A DNA stretch of 64,000 bases from assembly GCA_900660155.1 (NCBI GenBank), contig CABFPE010000611.1, positions 110,844-174,843 on the forward strand, written 5' to 3'. Of this stretch, positions 35,957 through 47,260 are shown one piece after another. The notes beneath the pieces were generated by a model. That model was given only the letters and a program-made list of their open reading frames with translations, ran no database searches and was not told where the DNA came from. Source of the DNA: Hofstenia miamia (taxonomy: Eukaryota; Xenacoelomorpha; Acoela; Hofsteniidae). Within the stretch, counting starts at the first letter, position 1. The number at the start of each line of letters is the position of its first letter. A program made the position numbers and the translations under genes.

Positions 35957-36650
35957 GTCTTCAGGTTATATAAATATCTTATGCATACATTTTAATTCGT
36001 GACATATTTATAGCTTTCTATAAGATTCAACAATGCAGGTTTTGCCAACCTTTTGTCATAACATCCAAAATTTTTTTGTAAATAAAAAAATTAAGCATAT
36101 AATTGAAATATTAAAATAAACGCATTTTTGCATCAACTGCACTTTTTTACAAGAAAGTTTACTCATGGTGACATTAGAAGTGATCTGCTTAAAATAAGGA
36201 TGCGTTCACTTCTGGAAAATGATTTTTAATAGTTGTATTGAAATTTTAATAATAAATATATGTTTATGATACATCATATGAAAATGTGTAGTATTCACCT
36301 CGCAAACATGCAAATAAAATCCAGTGTATTGTCTAAGTAATTTAAAATTTACGCTGGGACATCTAAAGTATAAATGAAATTGATTGGCACTTGCTATTAC
36401 TAAGAAAACTTCTGAATTAATTGTAATTATTGTTGCCGTGGATTCACTTTTTGATGTATAATTAGTCAATTGAATATAATAGTTGATATAATATTTTAAT
36501 GTAAGAGAATGGATATTTATTAAGAAAATTTTGAACAATTTTAGGCCAGTTGTGCAGAAACTTTATTCTCAATTTTACGACCAAAGCCCGTCCCTTATAA
36601 AATTCTTACAACTGTTATGCTATACACACTACCTACTCTGCTCTTAGCTC
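35957..36650 (+). repeat. Right flank of the LTR insertion, shared inverted with 59930-60100
   Basis: ATATGTCTTCAGGTTATATA, TTATGCATACATTTTAATTC and CAACAATGCAGG reappear on the other strand between 60100 and 60010 in the flank of unit D. Beyond about 36080 the match fades into unmatched AT-rich DNA. No gene. Confidence 0.7.
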
Positions 36651-36699
36651 AATTTATACCAAGTTATGAATTAAAACTCATAAAATATTGGACATCATC

Positions 36700-37432
36700 A
36701 GTGGACTGCTGGTGAGAAAATGTGGCACTTGTAGCAACTAATGCCACCAGTGGCCCATTGTTGGGTCATTGGCGGAATCATTGGAAACCTTAGTAATCAA
36801 TAATTAATGAACAGATGCTTGCAACTAGAACTCACTTCACTATTTTCATTCCTAGATCCTTTTAATGTAAAAATAGGAATTGGGAAAAGCTTTCTTGAAA
36901 TTTTTAATTAGTAAAAAATTATATTATACCTGTTATGTGAATTTTCAAAATAATTTATTCATGCACGTTTGGACGCCTTAAAGTTAACTATAACATAAAA
37001 AAGTTATGATTGAGCAGAGATTTTTCACTATTTAAGGAAATACTATTTGAAAATTGGACTTAATTTGAAATTTAAAATCTTTGTAAAATTTGGCAGACTT
37101 ATATGTTAATTGTTATCATTTATAAACAAGAAATTCTTTCAATTATCAATTAAATGTTCGTACTGAAAGTGCTTGATAGGATATCAAATAGAAATGTTTG
37201 AATTTCTTAGATTTATAAAGTTGTTGTTTTATGCTTAATAATAATGGTTTGAAATGAAAACATAATTTTTTGCCACCAATGGGCCATTATTGGCTCACCA
37301 ATGGACCATTATTAGCCCATTAATGGGTCATTGTCGAGAATAAATCACTGGCCCATTAGTTCCTCGGCTGTCATTTGCCAATAATGGCCCATTGTTAGTC
37401 CATTAATGGCTCGCTATTTGGGCTGTTCAATG
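36700..37432. repeat. Cluster of AATGG(G/C)CCATT-type palindromic repeats
   Basis: Around a dozen variants of CCAATAATGGCCCATTATTGG-like words occur in two groups, about 36715-36790 and 37268-37432, separated by about 480 bp of AT-rich DNA. The right group, reverse-complemented, resembles the left (CAGTGGCCCATTGTTGGGTC against CAATGGGCCATTATTGGCTC). Such subterminal arrays are typical of some DNA transposons; no transposase and no clear target duplication is seen. Confidence 0.55.
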
Positions 37433-37439
37433 TTACCCC

Positions 37440-38299
37440 ATCTTACGGTACATTTTTAGGCAGACATGCAATATACTAATAAATATCAAATTAGCTCAAT
37501 TTCACTTGACTCGAACGGACTCAAATATTGTGAATGCATAGATTTCGAGTCAAGTCAGTTTAGGCAATTGACTTGATTCAAACCAACTCAAGATTTTCAG
37601 TACTCGCGGATCCCTGTAGGCCTTAAGGTAGTCATTTATTGGATTACCAAAATATTACACACAAAATTTAGGATCAATATACTATTTTCCACACATATTG
37701 TTTGGTAAAAGCCATTTTTAGCAATATAAATTGTTTAATTATATATATTTCCAAATCAATGATCCATTTGGTCAAAGAGGAATATCATGCTTAAGTAGAA
37801 AAGACAAGAAAATTGCGGAACAACTAGCAATTTCGCTGAAACTTTATAAATATATTAATTATCATAAGATTAATGATGCAGAAAAAAAATATACTGTGAA
37901 TTATGGGCAGAGCTGAAAAATAGATTTTTGTTTAGGTGGGATATATATGTACCACAAAGTCTCAAAATGCTAAAACAATTAATTTGAAAAGTTCGTAAAG
38001 TGCACTTAGTTTTGTAAAATTATTTTAAATCTGATTTAAATTCGAAAATGTGCAATAAATTTTGCAGTTATATAAAAGTAAACTGAAATTAGGCTACAAA
38101 ATGGCTCAAAATTTCAAATAAAAGGAGAATGATAATTAAAAAAAAGCAAGTTTTGATATTTAAGCAAGTAAACACTCGAATAATTTTTAATAAACATTTA
38201 TTCATAGATATTCGCATGTAATTATTTTACATTAAATAACTGGTAATTTTTACTGAAGAGTTTGAACAAATTCAAAAATTAATAGCAAATTCAGCACAA
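37440..38299 (-). repeat. 3' flank of GST copy B, shared with A, D and E
   Basis: 37440-37610 (ACTCAA/CTTGA-rich) is shared with 62300-62460 of unit D but not with A. 37611-38290 is shared with A and D. On the minus strand AATAAA at 38202-38197, about 100 bp after the stop, is the likely polyadenylation signal of copy B. A 61-codon frame on the plus strand (37731-37916) is fortuitous. Confidence 0.75.
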
Positions 38300-40429
38300 C
38301 TAAGTTGGTCGTGGTGGAACGTTTGGACCTTTGCGTTTGTTAATATGCTCTTTAATACCCTGATGATTGTAGACCCTGTCGACAATGGCATTAATTTTTG
38401 GACTGAGACTTTCTCTAAAGTTAGGTGGCAAGAATGCATTGCCGAAATTACAAGCATAAGCTAAGGCGATATCAGCAAATGTGATCTTATCTCCAAGCAT
38501 ATAATCACCCTTGGCTAACTTCTCAAGCAACTTTGCTGTTGTGATGTATCTCTGCAAATTCTCTTTTTTCAATTCATCCAGTTGCTCATTAGAAACTTCT
38601 TTTGTATAATATTTTGGCATGTGGTGCTTAATAGATGGATCAACGCAATCTATGATGATATAATCTGCATACGAGTTAATTTCCAACTCTTCTAGGTCAT
38701 TGCTTCCCAGTAATCCAGCCTAAACATAGGTTAATAATATATTGTTTACATAAAATCCCCGATTAATCATCATGCGACAAATGCATATACATAATTATTT
38801 GCTAGTCAAATAGGAAGTGTTGTCACTTAATTTCACAAATGGGTTTACACAAAATTAGTCATTTTCACGTTTTCATTTAGTCAGGAATATTTTATGAATT
38901 CAAAACTCTTGGAAAGAACCTCGTTTTCAATAGATTCACATAAGAGGATTGTCGGTGATTGGTGCCTAAATGTGTAACAAATAACTTTTGACCTAGTTAT
39001 ATCAGTATGCATATTCTGTTTTCTATCTGACCGAAGTTTTGCTCTTTATATAGATTTCTCCACACAAGCACGTTGTCACAGATGTGAACAAATTGGCACA
39101 GAAGAGGCTCTGACCCCTATGGAATCCATCTTTGTTCCATTCTAATTTGCAATCCACAAAACAGACATTGAAAGTTATCTTTTGATATATTGATATTAAT
39201 GATTTTGTCTTAGAATTTAATCATGCAATATCGAAAAGGCCTCTTAAAATACTTTCTGAATTGGAACTAAGCTCTGTGCTTATATTGTTATTATCTTACC
39301 GTCAGTTCTCTATGTAGTTTCACTTTATGCAAAATCCCAATCCTCCAGTTTGAAATAAATACTTTTCCAAGCACAGGAAGGAAAAGAGAAACCTATGTTT
39401 TTTCAAGAATAATCATTCAAGTTTTGAAGAGCGTACCTCATCAAAGCTTGAAAAAATATAAATTATATTTGCAAATTAAAATCTTCAATTTTCAAAAAAT
39501 GTTTGATATGGAATAGAACATAACAGTCATTTGAATTTTCTGTACTACTCATATCAATTGTGATCTGAAACGGATATATGAAAATTCTGCATCATATTCA
39601 TTGCCTAACATGCTTAAGTCCAAATTAAAATTTTGTTCGTTGAAGCCATGAACGTCTTAATTTTATGCCATGTGGATGTCCATGATGTAATCATATCTAT
39701 TAATGAATTTAAATAAACAAATGCTTAAACTTTTTGTATAAATATAAATATGAAAAATTGAATTTTGATATTGTTTAACCTCTTTAGAAATGTATACTGA
39801 AAAATGAAAATTATGACAACAATTGAGTTTATTGTCATCATTGTAAAGAGGGGGAATTAATACCCATTCCCTCTTTGGAATCCACTGCCTAATATGCACA
39901 GTATTTTATTAATCTTGCACAGCAGAATATAACTAGGAAACTGCGTATTAGGCTGAAATGTACAACACAAATTTACCACATGCTATCTAACAAGTACATG
40001 TAAATACACATTTAAACATAATTGAGCCTGGCAGCTTATGGATTTCGCTCTTATATATAATAAGAGAGTATTGATATTCTCTATCAAATTTAAGTTAAAT
40101 TTAATTGTATGATATTTTCATTGCTACTTTAAGTGTCCTGTAAAGAAATTGTATTTAAGATGCACTTTGTATGATATATTATCTTCAATTTTAAGTTTAG
40201 AAATATATTTTCAAACCTTTTTAGCATAATATTTTGCCAGGGCCATTGATTGAGCATAATGTTTTCCTTCAATATCCATGAATGGAACAGAACCAAAAGG
40301 GCTATCATTTTTGTATGTGGCCCTAATGTTGTTTACTTCTGTATATTCGATTCCTCCATATGCTAAGACGAAGCGAATAAGCTCAGCTCGTGCTTGAACG
40401 GGGAAATAGTAAAGCACTGGTGTTGACAT
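38300..40429 (-). CDS. Sigma-like glutathione S-transferase, copy B (intact, two exons)
   Basis: Exon 1 is 40429-40217 (71 codons); exon 2 is 38719-38300 (139 codons plus TAG). The 1497-bp phase-0 intron begins GTTTGA and ends TTTAG. The 210-residue product has the length of a cytosolic GST, which joins glutathione to electrophiles. The N-terminal thioredoxin fold carries Tyr7-Tyr8 in LYYF (Tyr8 the likely catalytic residue of this class), Val48-Pro49 (the cis-proline) and Gln60-Ser61, which grips the gamma-glutamyl group. The C-terminal helical domain has ITFADIALAYA, containing the S/T-x-x-D capping box, and ends PPRPT. An in-frame ATG exists at 40456, but MSTP is chosen because it is shared by all copies. 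A TTTTAG directly precedes the ATG in each copy, suggesting a 5' UTR intron. Sigma-like is my best class; mu-like or S-crystallin-like relatives are alternatives. Confidence 0.88.
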
Positions 40430-40530
40430 TCTAAAAGACTTCAGTAAATAAACCACTAAAAGTGCGAGCCAATCAAGTATTGAAACATTACTTTTTTCCA
40501 GTGGATGTGCAAGAATATAAAATTTTTGGT

Positions 40531-40548
40531 TGCACTGACTAAACTGAT
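40531..40548 (-). promoter_or_regulatory. Possible transcription start region of GST copy B
   Basis: TCAGTTTAGTCAGTGCAA lies about 105 bp before the ATG and is kept in copies A and C. TCAGT resembles an initiator. The TTTTAG just before the ATG suggests that transcript and ATG are separated by a short intron. Confidence 0.25.
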
Positions 40549-40935
40549 ATGGCTCTGCAACTAACGTTCACTAGAAACACCTTACAAAATTCTTAATTTT
40601 CAAATAAGCATAGGGATGCTCAAATCCTACATACTAATCCTGACTAAAATCCTCAAGCAAAGGTAGTCAAAAAATAATAATTTGAGCAATAATAAATGGC
40701 AAAATTTTTTGCTGCACCTGAAGTTGACACTTCACTTTAGAGAAAAATCTTTTGATAAATATGACATTTCAAATTTTATGTATTGAACTGAGTCGACAAG
40801 GAAATATCTTTCCGAATTTATATAATCGGGTTTTTCTAAATTTGTTTGAAAAACAACAAAAATATATTATTCAAAACTCAAATAATAATTTTTCCAAATT
40901 CTTGGGCTGCGTTGGAGAAAGTCTAACAGGAGTTA
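40549..40935 (-). repeat. GST upstream flank in the left palindrome arm
   Basis: It matches 52525-52918 inverted with high identity (for example GAACTGAGTCGACAAGG and GGAAAAATTATTGTTTGAGT, read on the minus strand). No gene. Confidence 0.85.
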
Positions 40936-41110
40936 TATATATATATATATATATATATATGGGTTACTGAAGAAGCCAAAAGACTAAATGAGTGGGTGGA
41001 ACCAAGATGCGGGTCCGGAAAATACTCCTAGAAGGGCGCATGGTCGGTTTCATCTTAAGAAACCTCTGGCTACCCCCAGCAAGCAGAGTGCTGATCTGTG
41101 TTGATTCTGA
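40936..41110. repeat. (TA)n tract plus moderately GC-rich repeat, left-arm copy
   Basis: The (TA)n tract at 40936-40960 is followed by GGTTACTGAAGAAGCC, GATGCGGGTCCGGA and CTGGCTACCCCCAGCAAGC. The same sequence lies inverted at 52377-52526, where the contig begins. It is less AT-rich than its surroundings and looks like part of an interspersed element that I cannot classify. Confidence 0.7.
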
Positions 41111-41352
41111 TCATCACAGTGAAAATGAAGGCGGAGCTTCAGTTGAAGGGAATGCAAAGCATTCTAGCTGATCAATTCCTTGCTCAACTTCATAATAGAT
41201 GGTAAGATGGTGGATCATACCTACCTTTGACACATCAAAGCTGACTCACAGGAAGACACAGTAAACGCTGGCATACGTCTATCTCATAGGCCAGAGAGTT
41301 TCAGTTTCCTCTCTGTATGACTGCCCAATGAGAATCACCATAACCGAACACA
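41111..41352. other. Moderately GC-rich unclassified sequence
   Basis: It continues the unclassified element. About 41271-41352 (GGCATACGTCTATCTCATAG onward) recurs at 43621-43690. No open frame or recognised family. Confidence 0.45.
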
Positions 41353-41356
41353 TATG

Positions 41357-41387
<31 letters not shown>

Positions 41388-41728
41388 GGAACTGGAATTG
41401 GTAAATGTTTTTATTTAAAAATATCAATTTAAATTTACATTTAAGAAATATTGCATTAAAAAATTAACAGCCTATGTGAAGACACAACACCACTTACCTC
41501 AAGATATAACCTTCGACTGAGTAAACCCTGATTAATATTTTTATTTTTTGCATATATTTATTCGCACTATCCTAATTCTATTAATAGGATTCCAAATTGC
41601 ACCAATATGCATAACCAAATATATAGCGAATTAGTGTTACTGTTTTCAATAAAGGCCATGGCTAAATTTCAACTCAAGATAAAAATCATAATTTATCACC
41701 TTTTTTTGAACAATGGTTGTCGTTGCCC
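41353..41728 (+). repeat. Interspersed repeat with microsatellite head, copy 2 of 4
   Basis: A (TA)n tract, then TTCGCACTATCCTAATTCTA and TTGCACCAATATGCATAACC. It is nearly identical to 43700-44080, including CACAACACCACTTACCTCAA, up to the edge of the gap. Confidence 0.75.
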
Positions 41729-41958
41729 NNNNNNNNNNNNNNNNNNNNNNNNNNNNNNNNNNNNNNNNNNNNNNNNNNNNNNNNNNNNNNNNNNNNNNNN
41801 NNNNNNNNNNNNNNNNNNNNNNNNNNNNNNNNNNNNNNNNNNNNNNNNNNNNNNNNNNNNNNNNNNNNNNNNNNNNNNNNNNNNNNNNNNNNNNNNNNNN
41901 NNNNNNNNNNNNNNNNNNNNNNNNNNNNNNNNNNNNNNNNNNNNNNNNNNNNNNNNNN
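41729..41958. other. Assembly gap (230 N) at a C-rich tract
   Basis: The right edge reads CCCCCCCCCCTCCACGCATC. The mirror position in the other arm (51971-51984) ends GCGTGGGTGGGGGG before its own gap, so both gaps fall in the same C/G homopolymer region. Confidence 0.99.
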
Positions 41959-43322
41959 CCCCCCCCCCTCCACGCATCACCTTAAATCTAATAGTTACTT
42001 TTTTATAGCAAAAACTGCAATTCTTCAGATTATACATCTTAAAAGAACCCAGACTTACATATGGAAATGCGATTTTCTTCCATTTCCATTCCCTTTCCAC
42101 AAATATTTTAAAAGGATTTCCATATTTTTCCATTAATTTCTACATCTTTCCATATCTTTTCAAGTTAGTGGTTAGGTTCGGTGGAACCAGTATTTTACTG
42201 GTTTTAATCCAATTTAGTCTCATTATATATGGACCCATCTCAATCCCATGAAATCTTCTGGTCTAGTAGTCCCATTGGCTCAACAGCGTGGCTTCTATTT
42301 TACCAAAATTTGAAATATTTAGTCGCAGTTCTAAAGGAGTGAGTTAAGTAAGTCCAATGGGGTGAATGGTTCGTCAAATTTACTTTAATGTGACCAAAAA
42401 TTACAAATAAGTTCAGACACATTGAATAATTGGTTTGGTTGAAATTGATAGGTTACACATAAAAAATTTTTGTAGTGCTTTTGATCCTTGCCAAGGCGAG
42501 GGTAGTTTAAATTTCTGTTTAGTAATTATTTCTGTAAAATTCGTTGCAATCTGTTCAACATCGAATTTTAATTAAATAACTTTTGCGGATAATTATAAAT
42601 TGCGGTGTCTTTATATATTAAGAAACTTTTTATATTCACAGTGTTTTTCAAAAACTAACTAGTATTTAAAATATCTGAAATTGTGGGCAAAAATTTTGAT
42701 ATTTATTCATGGAAGCTAGAATTATGTTATCTGCACCAGTGCATTAATTCCATTATTTAAATTTACAAATTTTGTGGTTGTATTCACTTTGCTTTGTATC
42801 ACTCAGTTTGTTTTTGGTTATATTAATGTATTTGTGACTGTTCATAAAAGTATTTATTATTTTTAAATGCATTAAACCTGTTTTGAACATTTTTTATTAT
42901 GTTGAGAGTTTCTTTTCTTGAAATTTATTTTCCATACATTTCCAATAATTTTCCATTTCCATAATCTCGAATGGAATGAAGTGGAAATTTCCTTTCCATG
43001 TGCAACCCTGTAAGTACGTGCAAAATTTTTTTAGTATTGTGAGCTCTAACATTTTGATAAATTTAAGTACAAAAAGAACTAAATTTTTCTTATTTTTGTA
43101 CCCATTTTAACGGCATTCTTCACATTAAAGTTAATTAGTTTTCACAGTAAAAGAAGACAAATTTTAATGCATGTGTTTTACTTTCTAATGTTAAGACTTT
43201 TTCCTACTATTATTGCGAGTTTAAAAGTCATACCGTATGCAGTTCAAAAGCAAGCATTGATCAATTACACACACTTCTAACATCAAGGAGCAAATTTTTT
43301 GCAATAGAGAGTCAATTTGCAA
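41959..43322 (-). repeat. Left palindrome arm, upstream flank of copy B
   Basis: 41970-42180 matches 51750-51975, about 42340-42760 matches 51310-51680, and about 43190-43290 matches 49080-49160, all inverted. No genes. 42770-43180 has no counterpart that I could follow and holds nothing recognisable. Confidence 0.75.
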
Positions 43323-44388
43323 CAATACCTAGAAATAGGCTATTGAAAATATTTGTTTAGAAAAAATATTGAAGAAGTACACATCTTATTCTATCTGAGA
43401 ATTGTTAACACTTTTAGCCTTCTCACGGAATTTCTGATCATAATAATTCAAATCTTCAGCCTAAAACTGATTTATAGTTTCTTCTATATATTAAACTAGC
43501 AATATTATGGTTGCTGGTTTTGGTCTAATATAATAAAGCCTGTTTATCACATCGGAAAGAAATACTTCAAGATGATTTATAAATAATATTCCTCTTGCTA
43601 AAGTGGATTTTTAGGTATCATGGCATACGTCTATCTCATAGGCCAGAGAGTTTCCTCTCTGTGTGACTGCCCAATGAGACGCACCATAACCGAACACATA
43701 TGTGTATGTATATGTATATATATATATAAGACAGTAATTGGAATTGGAATGGGTAAATGTTTTTATTAAATAATATCAATTTACATTTAAGAAATATTGC
43801 ATTCAAAAATTAACAGTCTATGTGAAGACACAACACCACTTACCTCAAGATAAAACCTTCGACTGAATAAACCCTGATTAATCTTTTTACTTTTATGTTT
43901 TGCATATATTTGTTCGCACTATCCTAATTCTATTAATAGGCTTCCAAATTGCACCAATATGCATAACTAAATATATAGCGAATTAGTGTTACTGTTTTCA
44001 ATAAAGGCCATGGCTAAATTTCAACTCAGGATAAAAATCATAAGTTATCACCTTTTTTGAACAATGGTTGCCCCCAACCCATCCCCACCNCAATACCTAG
44101 AAATAGGCTATTGAAAATATTTGTTTAGAAAAAATATTGAAGAAGTACACATCTTATTCTATCTGAGAATTGTTAACACTTTTAGCCTTCTCACGGAATT
44201 TCTGATCATAATAATTCAAATCTTCAGCCTAAAACTGATTTATAGTTTCTTCTATATATTAAACTAGCAATATTATGGTTGCTGGTTTTGGTCTAATATA
44301 ATAAAGCCTGTTTATCACATCGGAAAGAAATACTTCAAGATGATTTATAAGTAATATTCCTCTTGCTAAAGTGGATTTTTAGGTATCA
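43323..44388. repeat. Contig overlap (298 bp) around the N at 44090
   Basis: 43323-43620 is repeated at 44091-44388 (offset 768). Between them, 43621-44089 is a near copy of 41271-41728. Either a haplotype-specific insertion or a wrong graph branch has been spliced in. 43323-43620 also matches 48700-49060 inverted. Confidence 0.8.
43700..44089 (+). repeat. Interspersed repeat with microsatellite head, copy 3 of 4
   Basis: Same element as 41353-41728, ending at the C-rich CCCAACCCATCCCCACC before the N. Its placement here is doubtful because it lies between the two copies of a contig overlap. Confidence 0.65.
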
Positions 44389-44773
44389 TTGTAAAAAACG
44401 ACACTATAGTTTTCCAAATCTGTACTTATTTCTAATAAAAGTGATTTTAATAATTAGTCAATTGTATATCTTAGAAGCCTGTCACAGTGATTCAATACGG
44501 TAATGTGTGACCTCGTTGTCCTCACCTGAATAAGACTAATTTTTTCAGTGAGAATGGCAAAACACAGTGGCCCCGAACTCAGAAAGTGTTCAGATGACTT
44601 CAGTTACGACGTAAACACCGTCAAATACCGATGGACAGCGCAAATGACAACACTGTAATTCAGCTCAATACACCAGTAATCATTCAGATTTCTGTAGGAA
44701 ATAACAACTTCAAATTTTTCCCCTTTTTAACTGATGCAAATACCTATATTTTGAAAGCTGTCAAAAATTTGAA
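44389..44773 (-). repeat. Left palindrome arm
   Basis: 44480-44750 matches 51090-51290 and partly 48360-48550, inverted, around CAAATACCGATGGACAGCGC and GACCTCGTTGTC. Non-coding. Confidence 0.7.
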
Positions 44774-44781
44774 AGAAATAT

Positions 44782-45073
44782 CACGCCCGTGGCTTGCATT
44801 TGAAAATTAGGAGGGCCATAGCCCCGCAAAGTTCAATAAATTAATCGTAGTTTTACTCTTATGAAATAGTTTCACACTTTTTCATTGTATTTTTAAATAG
44901 AATGGGATTAGTATTTTATATATTTCAACTAAAACATATTCACTCTAACTTAGTTACAGAATATTAGAGTTAATACTATGGAGTTTTGTATCCAGGATGC
45001 CAAGAGGAAGGGGGGCCAAGTGGCCCAACAGGAAGGGCTATGGCCCCCTGGCTCTCCCCTAGCCACGGCCCTG
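44782..45073. mobile_element. hAT-type MITE (292 bp) with 8-bp target duplication
   Basis: The left end is CACGCCCGTGGCT and the right end, reverse-complemented, is CAGGGCCGTGGCT, so 11 of 13 bases agree; inner AGGGGGGCCATAGCCC-type segments also pair. It is flanked by AGAAATAT (44774-44781) and GGAAATAT (45074-45081), seven of eight identical, as expected of hAT elements. The mirror place in the right arm (near 51035-51060) lacks it, reading AAAATATACAATGAACTG in the equivalent orientation. There is no coding capacity. Confidence 0.85.
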
Positions 45074-45081
45074 GGAAATAT

Positions 45082-46855
45082 ACAATAAACTGATTCATCG
45101 TAATACACATACCTTGCAACATCTAAGAGACTTATTTGCATCCCTTATGAAAAAAGTTATCGCTAAGAATTAAATCAAAGCAAGGCTCTTTCCACTGCAT
45201 AAACCAAATTGACACTATTGGTGGCGTTGGTGACGCTGGATCAAAATCGCGTCGTGATATGCACAAAACTTTGAAATAATTTAGAGAACATTTAAAAATC
45301 TCGACTGTGAGTAAAATGCAAATACTGTGGAATTGAAAAAAACCTTTACTCAAATTTCAACTAAAATTTGTTGCCGCAAGTTTTCATTTTCCTTTATCAT
45401 CCAAAAAGTTAGCACTTAGAGATACAGCTTTTATTTTATGAAAATCAATTCAGAAAGTGGAACTGGAATCGAATTAGACCTCAATTAAATTCTGGCATTT
45501 CCTGATGTTCCGAATGCAAGCGTTTTTCTATTTGCTGCAGGTCAAGTGAGAGTCTCGTAGGCCAAATTCTATCTTTTTGTTAGTACAAATGTTAAGAGAT
45601 TCTTTTTGAATCCCATTTATATTTCTTCTTGACAACATCAGTTTATTGGTGCATTATTCAAAATATCATGTGATAACTGGATGGAATGATGAACCATAAT
45701 TACTGAAAATTTAATGCAGTAAAAGAAGAACATATGAAGTAGTCTCAACACAAGAATTGCGTTCATTTTATTCTAATTTTTGGCACTTTTTGGAAACACT
45801 TTTGTTATAAAAATTTAGCATAGCCACAATTAAAACTGCTAAAGATCTAAAAACTTACTTTTTAATGTTTTCTAAATGAAATATATTTGTATAGAGTTTT
45901 CATTGTTTTTCTTTAGCCTAGATTATTTGCCAAAATCTTGGTGTAAAAGGAAAGTGTAGTTAGACATTTTAATTGTTTTGTTTCCTATTGTTGCTTTCGA
46001 CTATTTTATATTTTATTTTGTGAAGAGTGACATGTTCAAATACAAAAGTTTATAAAGGATTTTTGTAAAATCACAAACAGTGAAGTTTAACGATACTATT
46101 TAAGCTGGAGAGCGTATGTAATTTCATCAATAAAACGCTACTAACATTTTTAGATTGACGTTTGTGTTCTTTATTTAAATTCTAATATTTTTGGAATGCT
46201 TAAGGTAGATATAGTGTGTCCAGTTCCCACCAGTACGCTTTTGCCGCCTCAGTTTTTTCTGTAATAATGACAACAAATGTCATATACAAGCATATAAATT
46301 CAAATCTCCAAAAAATGAAAATGATATTGGTGCAAATTTTTGTAGACAATGGAGTGATGTACATAAATTTTACTTCTTACCTAATTCAATACACCTGCCG
46401 GTGCAGGAAAATTATCGCACAAATATTTCATAAAGTCAAAATCCTTTGACTTCACATATTAACCTTAAGAGTTCCTAGCCTACCAGCAACTCTTAATATA
46501 GAATTTCACCAATGATTCCTTTAGGCGTATGCCAAGCTCTTCTGTAATTGTGCTCTGTCTTGGGCCAATAGCTCCCCACATCAAGAATCTTGATCTCTAT
46601 GCACATTTTATGTTCAATCTTCCCAAAAAAAATTTTTGCATCTTGCTTATAGGGTACACTTTGACTAGGCTGCCTCCCAAACTAAGGCCGACCCTAAAAA
46701 TGGCGTTAAGTTTTAAAATAAAAATTACCAGAATGAATGCCTTACAGTTGCATCATTTATCTTTGTAAGTTAGTTAAAAATGTCGAACGATTAAGGTTGA
46801 TAAATTATCAAAAATGTAACAATATCTCTGATTGTAATAGCTATAGTAAACAAAT
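45082..46855 (-). repeat. Left palindrome arm, central part up to the joint
   Basis: 45082-45180 matches 50985-51035. About 45480-45640 matches 48010-48170. About 45900-46260 matches 47420-47760. All are inverted. About 46640-46855 matches 16390-16640 of unit A inverted, showing that the arm extends to the joint. 46270-46640 has no counterpart and no gene that I recognise. Confidence 0.75.
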
Positions 46856-47000
46856 AGCAAATCTTCCAGCCGGAAATTCATCCTTATCTAAGCCCGACAA
46901 AGCCCAAGATAGACCTGTATTTTTTCAATAAGACCTGCTCAATTTCTGATAAGTATGCCTCATATATTACGAAACATATAATTCACTATAATTTATTCTT

Positions 47001-47037
<37 letters not shown>

Positions 47038-47260
47038 GCAGTCATGGCAATTTACATAGCTCATGGTTTTGAATGAATAAGTTCAATATTGGTTATTAAA
47101 TATTGCAAAAAAACTTTCGAGTAAATAGCCATTGAATTATTGTAATTATTGACTTTTGTGTGTTATGAATATTTGTTCGCACTAACCTTCGATTATTTAT
47201 AAACTTCGAATTTGCACCAATATGCATAACTTAGTTTAGTATATCACAAATTGAATTTGC
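46856..47260 (+). repeat. Start of right arm, direct copy of 15860-16300
   Basis: 46862-46990 follows 15861-15990 (the GST-intron relic Z), then a (TA)n tract (47005-47030), then copy 4 of the interspersed repeat, with TTCGCACTAACCTTCGATTA and TTGCACCAATATGCATAACT. The change from inverted to direct homology with unit A marks the joint at about 46856. Confidence 0.7.
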
